From Deltaproteobacteria bacterium (GTDB lineage: Bacteria > Desulfobacterota > DSM-4660 > Desulfatiglandales > Desulfatiglandaceae), in NCBI GenBank assembly GCA_021159525.1, contig JAGHEC010000035.1, positions 1 through 9,792 of the forward strand: a stretch of DNA of 9,792 bases, in the 5' to 3' direction. The translations under genes were made by a program, and so were the position numbers. The notes under the pieces are model-generated. The model was given only the letters and a program-made list of their open reading frames with translations, was not told the DNA's origin and searched no databases. Below are positions 6,349 to 9,792 of the stretch, in pieces; the first letter of the stretch is position 1; the number at the start of each line of letters is the position of its first letter.

Positions 6349-7526
6349 GATCGGAAGATAGGCTGTTCGGCAGAGACTTTATTATCCTTAACGCCATTTT
6401 GTTCCTGAGCTACTGCAATACCGCAGTTTTCTTCCAGTTCCCCCACTACTTAGAGTACGGCCTGGGTATCGCTCCTGAATGGATAGGCGTACTCATCGCT
6501 ATCTTCCCATTTACCGGACTGCTGATCCGGCCCTTTGCCAGTGTGGTCATTCAACCGTTAAACGCCAGACGTTATGCCATTTTGAGCACCATCGGGGTCG
6601 TTGTAGCCCTCATGCTTCACAGCCCCGCAAAAACCATTGCCAGCCTCTCAGCGGTTCGCATCGTTCACGGCTTTTTTTACGTGGTCTTCGGCACCGCCGT
6701 AATGACCGAGATCGTGGGCTGCGTGCCCAAGAGCCGGAGCGGCCAGGCCTTCGGTATGATCGCCGTTATCACCCTGCTGCCTTACGCAGTGCTACCGCCT
6801 CTGATGAAGCCCCTGTCCGAGGCCCTGGGAGGCTTCGTGCCCGTCCTTCTGATCCTGGCGGGCCTGATGGTCTTTGTCCTGCCGCTGGAGGGGGCACTGA
6901 AAGGGCCGGGAAAAGACGCCCTTGAAAAAGGCGCCGAGAAGATCACCAAGCAGGCTTTTATTCATAATTTCAGGAAGATCAAAGTTGTACTGATTTTTCT
7001 GGTATCCCTTCTGCTCTTTACGGCCTTCTCCGCCACCTTTTTCTACCTCAAGGGCCATGGGCTCAAAAACGGCATCCATAATCCGGGGTGGTTCTTTACC
7101 ATCTCGACCTGTATGGAGATCGGTGTAAGGATCTTCGCAGGACCCTTCTTTGACCGCATAGACAAGATGTTTTTTCTCAGCGCCTCCTTGGCCCTCTTAG
7201 GCGGGGGGTACATTATACTTGCCATCGCCCACAGTCCTTCTATATTTTTCGGATCAGCGGTCCTCTTCGGGCTCTGCTGGGGAGTTGGACTACCGCTCCT
7301 CAACAGCCTCATCTTCGAGTATTCTGAACCCGGGTTGAGGCCCTTCAACACTAACTTCGGTCTTGAAATGTTTCAAGGAGGGTTCTTCCTGGGTTCCCTG
7401 ACGGGAGGCTTTATCCTTTCCCGCTGGGGTTATGCGGCCATTTTTCAGGCCTGCGCCCTGCTCTGCCTGGGATGCGTTGCACTTGTCTTTCTCATCTACA
7501 GGAACCGAGAGGGAGAATCATCATGA
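6345..7526 (+). CDS. Major facilitator superfamily transporter, 12 predicted helices
   Basis: The product is 393 aa. Hydrophobic helices can be placed near 11-31, 46-66, 76-93, 99-120, 134-155, 162-181, 211-233, 247-266, 275-296, 298-322, 341-359 and 363-385, with a charged central loop at ~183-210, the usual 6+6 layout. R-I-V-H-G at 105-109 in helix 4 fits the conserved Arg-Gly feature of many MFS proteins, and helices 10-11 contain Gly-rich C-W-G-V-G-L-P. It reads like the broad MFS_1/arabinose-efflux-like group, which includes importers and exporters of small organic molecules. The start is a GTG overlapping the FAD-subunit stop (GTGA), with AGGGGAG at 6331-6337. Its place directly after the hydroxylase suggests that it moves that enzyme's substrate or product; direction and ligand are not visible. 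Confidence 0.9.
   Translation: MRSEDRLFGRDFIILNAILFLSYCNTAVFFQFPHYLEYGLGIAPEWIGVLIAIFPFTGLLIRPFASVVIQPLNARRYAILSTIGVVVALMLHSPAKTIASLSAVRIVHGFFYVVFGTAVMTEIVGCVPKSRSGQAFGMIAVITLLPYAVLPPLMKPLSEALGGFVPVLLILAGLMVFVLPLEGALKGPGKDALEKGAEKITKQAFIHNFRKIKVVLIFLVSLLLFTAFSATFFYLKGHGLKNGIHNPGWFFTISTCMEIGVRIFAGPFFDRIDKMFFLSASLALLGGGYIILAIAHSPSIFFGSAVLFGLCWGVGLPLLNSLIFEYSEPGLRPFNTNFGLEMFQGGFFLGSLTGGFILSRWGYAAIFQACALLCLGCVALVFLIYRNREGESS
7510..7515 (+). promoter_or_regulatory. Ribosome binding site fixing the SGNH hydrolase start at 7523
   Basis: AGGGAG lies seven bases before the ATG at 7523, whose ATGA overlaps the transporter stop. The longer in-frame start at 7472 would add 17 residues encoded wholly inside the transporter gene and would put charged residues ahead of the hydrophobic N-terminus, so 7523 is preferred. 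Confidence 0.7.
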
Positions 7527-8596
7527 GCCTGACGGGAAACCTAGCCTGCCTGAGTGCGGCCGTTGCGGCCTCTTTGGAGGGTGCGGCACGCATTTACTAC
7601 GGCAGGCGATTTCGCATGCCCTGGCGGTCAAGGCGGATCGGGGAATATCCATATCACCGGTTTATCGAAAAGGCCCCTCCGCCCCTCTTTTTCAGGTTCA
7701 GGAAGGGGTTTCGCTCCCCCCAGGTCAATATCAACCGTTTCGGCACGAGGGGACCTGAGCCAGGGCCGGACCGCCTCAAGGACCGGATCTTGCTGATAGG
7801 AGAGTCCGTGTTTTTCGGGGCCAAGCTCCCCCGTGAAAAGGATTTATGGAGCCGTCGGCTGGAAGCGCGTCTGCGTGGCGCCGGTTATACCGGGTGGGAG
7901 GTCCTGAACGCGGGCGTTCCGGGCTATAACGCGGTCCAGTACCGGACCTGGTGGGAGGGGGAACTGAAGGCGACGCGGCCAAAGATCTTACTTCTTGAGA
8001 TGGGGGCAAACGACATGACCCAGGCCTATGTCATGGGGAGCAGGTGGAAGCCCGGGGCCCCCTGGCCGTGGGAATTTATCATGCGTCAGGAGAGAAAGAG
8101 CCCCTGGTGGAACACGTTCGCAGCCCACTCCTGTGCCTACTTCCTCTGGCGCAGGCAGAAGATAACCGAGAGAAGGGGCTTTGAAAGCCAGGACGGCCTG
8201 TTCCAGTATGAAGAATGTCTGCGCGTGGTGAAAGAAAACGGCCGGGCCATTTTAGACCAGGCCCGCTCAATGGGGATACGGGTGGCACTCATTTCCATCA
8301 CCTCGGCCTACGACCCTGAGAGTCTGGAAAAGCCAGCACCCCAGCTCGATGCCATACAGGGCAACTGGCGGGAAAATATGAGTACAAGCGGCCGCTGGCT
8401 CATAAGGATGACAGAAAAGTGGCTCCACGAATTCAGGACAGAGGTGAACTGCCCGGGCATCGATCTTATGAAGGCCTTCTGGGACCATCCGGATCGGTAC
8501 CAGCTCTTCCTGGATGTCTTGCACTGGAACCGTAAGGGGCACGAATTTGGGGCAGAGGTTATTTTCAATGAGATCGAGAAACTGGGATGGTGGTGA
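7523..8596 (+). CDS. SGNH/GDSL-type hydrolase with an N-terminal hydrophobic anchor
   Basis: The product is 357 aa. Residues ~5-19 form a modest hydrophobic stretch (N-L-A-C-L-S-A-A-V-A-A-S-L), followed by E-G-A-A-R-I-Y-Y-G-R-R. This suggests an uncleaved membrane anchor with the enzyme on the outer face. The catalytic blocks are clear: L-L-I-G-E-S (90-95) with Ser95 as nucleophile (G-E-S instead of G-D-S), N-A-G-V-P-G-Y (129-135, Gly for the oxyanion hole), G-A-N-D (161-164, Asn163), and D-V-L-H (331-334) giving Asp331/His334. N-x-N-R-F-G-T-R-G near 69-77, just before the fold, is a feature I associate with SGNH enzymes that act on acyl esters of sugars or polymers. The family includes lipases, esterases and acetyl transferases or hydrolases; the substrate here is unknown. 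It is coupled to the transporter gene by ATGA. Confidence 0.85.
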   Translation: MSLTGNLACLSAAVAASLEGAARIYYGRRFRMPWRSRRIGEYPYHRFIEKAPPPLFFRFRKGFRSPQVNINRFGTRGPEPGPDRLKDRILLIGESVFFGAKLPREKDLWSRRLEARLRGAGYTGWEVLNAGVPGYNAVQYRTWWEGELKATRPKILLLEMGANDMTQAYVMGSRWKPGAPWPWEFIMRQERKSPWWNTFAAHSCAYFLWRRQKITERRGFESQDGLFQYEECLRVVKENGRAILDQARSMGIRVALISITSAYDPESLEKPAPQLDAIQGNWRENMSTSGRWLIRMTEKWLHEFRTEVNCPGIDLMKAFWDHPDRYQLFLDVLHWNRKGHEFGAEVIFNEIEKLGWW

Positions 8597-8635
8597 ACCG
8601 GAGTTTCCCCAATCCCGACAAGGGAACCGTAGAGG

Positions 8636-8650
8636 CCCTGCGCAGCAGGG
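8636..8650 (+). promoter_or_regulatory. Hairpin in the 105-bp gap before the last gene
   Basis: CCCTGC (8636-8641) and GCAGGG (8645-8650) form a perfect six-pair GC stem with a 3-base loop. No run of T follows, so it is not a classical intrinsic terminator; it could slow transcription, stabilise the upstream mRNA, or be chance. It lies in the largest gap between genes of the cluster (8597-8701), where the last gene might also have its own promoter, although I see no clear promoter there. Confidence 0.35.
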
Positions 8651-8701
8651 ACACCGGCGAAACGGCAAAACCCTCAAAGAAAGAGCGGGGAAGGAGAAAG
8701 C

Positions 8702-9730
8702 ATGAACGATCTACAGGACGATGTCTACAGGGTGGATCCCGGCCAGGAGGTGGTGGTGGACCGTTTCAGGCCTGAAGACGCCGGGGGAGTGGCGGGATGC
8801 TTCAAACGGGTTTACGGCGACGCCTATCCCATCAGGACCTTTTACGACCCCGATTTGATGATCGTGGAAAACCAGGCCAGGCGTCTTATTTCCGTGGTGG
8901 CCAGGACATCGAGGGGCCATGTGGTGGGTCATAACGGCATGTTCAGTTCTGATCCCTGCAATCACAACATATACGAAATGGGAAGCGGTGTGGTCCTCCC
9001 CGAATACCGCAACACCGCCAAGCTTTTCAGCCGCATGGTGGCGATGAGCGAGAAGATCGGCCGGGACCTGGGCTTTGAAGGGATCTACGGGGAACCGGTC
9101 TGCAACCATCCTTACAGCCAGAGGATGATAAAACGGCTTGGTTATACCAGTTCGGCCCTGGAAGTGGACCTTATGCCTGCAGAAGCGTACGACAGGGAAA
9201 AGAGCGCTCCCGGCAGGGTGTCTTCATTCTGGTCGTTCAAGACCCTGGTCCCGAAACCGCACACGGTCTACGTGCCGGAGCCCTACGGGGAGTTCTTTCA
9301 CCTGGCCTATCAAGCGGTTGATGACACCAGGGAGGAGGAAACCTCCAGCCAGCCCCTTCCCCAATCCGTTTCAACCCGCATCGAGACCCAGGTGTTCGAC
9401 TTCGCCCAGGTGGCACGAATGGCGGTTCACGAGATGGGGAGTGATTTTCATGAGGTGCTGCTGGCTGAGGAGAGGAAGGCGGAAGCCCAGGGGGTGATCT
9501 GCTTTCAGGTATGGCTCAACCTCGGGGTCCCATGGGTTGAGGAGGCGGTAAACGTTGCGCGGGAAAACGGATACTTCCTCGGAGGTCTCCTGACCAGGTG
9601 GTTCCGGACCGACGGAATACTCATGCAGAAGCTGACACCCCGTCCGTGCTGGGAAGACATCCAGGTAGCCTTTGAGCATGACCGTTTCATAGTTGACGCG
9701 GCCGTCAAAGACTGGGAACGCCTGAGCTGA
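8702..9730 (+). CDS. GNAT-like acyltransferase, related to the C-terminal part of the first gene's product
   Basis: The product is 342 aa, soluble, with no signal peptide. Residues ~18-158 read as a GNAT domain: V-V-D-R-F-R-P-E-D-A start, a central strand pair with G-H-V-V-G-H-N-G (72-79), then G-S-G-V-V-L-P-E-Y-R-N-T-A-K (94-107) at the acetyl-CoA-binding motif A. R-N-T-A-K replaces the usual R-x-x-G-x-G/A loop, so acyl-CoA use is likely but not certain. N-H-P-Y-S-Q-R-M-I-K-R-L-G-Y (135-148) is the family's late helix-strand. The C-terminal ~185-311 matches the first gene's product, including T-V-Y (188-190) with Phe198 and Tyr203 against T-V-W with Phe320 and Tyr325, and F-Q-V-W-L-N-L-G-V-P-W (268-278) against F-Q-L-D-L-G-V-S-W (393-401). 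It lacks the N-terminal ATPase-like domain of that protein. AAGGAG at 8691-8696 serves the ATG. It may transcribe with the operon or separately. Confidence 0.8.
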   Translation: MNDLQDDVYRVDPGQEVVVDRFRPEDAGGVAGCFKRVYGDAYPIRTFYDPDLMIVENQARRLISVVARTSRGHVVGHNGMFSSDPCNHNIYEMGSGVVLPEYRNTAKLFSRMVAMSEKIGRDLGFEGIYGEPVCNHPYSQRMIKRLGYTSSALEVDLMPAEAYDREKSAPGRVSSFWSFKTLVPKPHTVYVPEPYGEFFHLAYQAVDDTREEETSSQPLPQSVSTRIETQVFDFAQVARMAVHEMGSDFHEVLLAEERKAEAQGVICFQVWLNLGVPWVEEAVNVARENGYFLGGLLTRWFRTDGILMQKLTPRPCWEDIQVAFEHDRFIVDAAVKDWERLS

Positions 9731-9765
9731 TCCCGTGCTAAACACCCCGCTGAAGGACATGTGCC

Positions 9766-9792
9766 GTATCACCTCAATAATTAGGGGGGTAA
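9766..9792 (-). repeat. Right arm of the 27-bp inverted repeat flanking the cluster
   Basis: This is the inverted copy of 139-165, matching at 26 of 27 positions, and it begins 36 bp after the last stop codon. The copy runs to the very end of the window, so the match may continue beyond it. The 35 bases between the last stop and this arm (9731-9765) contain no visible terminator. Confidence 0.9.

Noticed and set aside
8636..8650. Operon terminator before the last gene
   Set aside because: The stem is perfect but short, with no T-tract, so it cannot be called an intrinsic terminator.
1..9792. CRISPR array, tRNA or rRNA genes, phage or defence genes
   Set aside because: No regularly spaced direct repeats, no tRNA cloverleaf or rRNA-like stretch was recognised, and every gene belongs to a metabolic, transport or acyltransferase-type family.

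Overview
The window holds a compact set of eight genes, all on the + strand, running from about 273 to 9730. The sequence is GC-rich throughout (roughly 55-60% by eye). The composition, the molybdenum hydroxylase, and the style of the ATPase/acetyltransferase-type proteins suggest an anaerobic or facultative proteobacterium, perhaps a Desulfobacterota (former Deltaproteobacteria) member. That placement is inference; no taxonomic marker is present.

Layout: (1) 1-272 is non-coding or the edge of another element. It contains the left arm of a 27-bp repeat (139-165) and a leader with two small hairpins. (2) 273-1592 encodes an N-terminal anti-sigma/histidine-kinase-type ATPase-like domain, degenerate in its ATP-binding boxes, fused to a GNAT-like acyltransferase region. 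(3) 1585-2694 encodes a HisC-type PLP aminotransferase. (4) 2710-6348 encodes a complete three-subunit molybdenum hydroxylase of the xanthine dehydrogenase family, in the order Mo subunit, [2Fe-2S] subunit, FAD subunit. (5) 6345-7526 encodes a 12-helix MFS transporter. (6) 7523-8596 encodes an N-terminally anchored SGNH/GDSL-type hydrolase. (7) 8702-9730 encodes a second GNAT-like protein that resembles the C-terminal part of the first gene. (8) 9766-9792 is the right arm of the repeat, inverted relative to the left arm.

Six of the seven gene junctions overlap or are separated by 15 bp or less; only the last gene follows a 105-bp gap. The first seven genes therefore look like one translationally coupled operon. 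The likely picture is a small-molecule pathway. The hydroxylase would oxidise a heterocycle or aldehyde and the aminotransferase would add or remove an amino group. The transporter would move substrate or product, and the SGNH hydrolase would remove an ester or acyl group outside the membrane. The two GNAT-like proteins at the ends would acylate something or regulate. The substrate cannot be read from the sequence.

The most notable structural point is that the whole set lies between two near-identical inverted 27-bp sequences (26 of 27 matching), 108 bp before the first start codon and 36 bp after the last stop codon. This suggests that the cluster is, or was, flanked by two copies of one insertion sequence, or is itself carried on a mobile unit.
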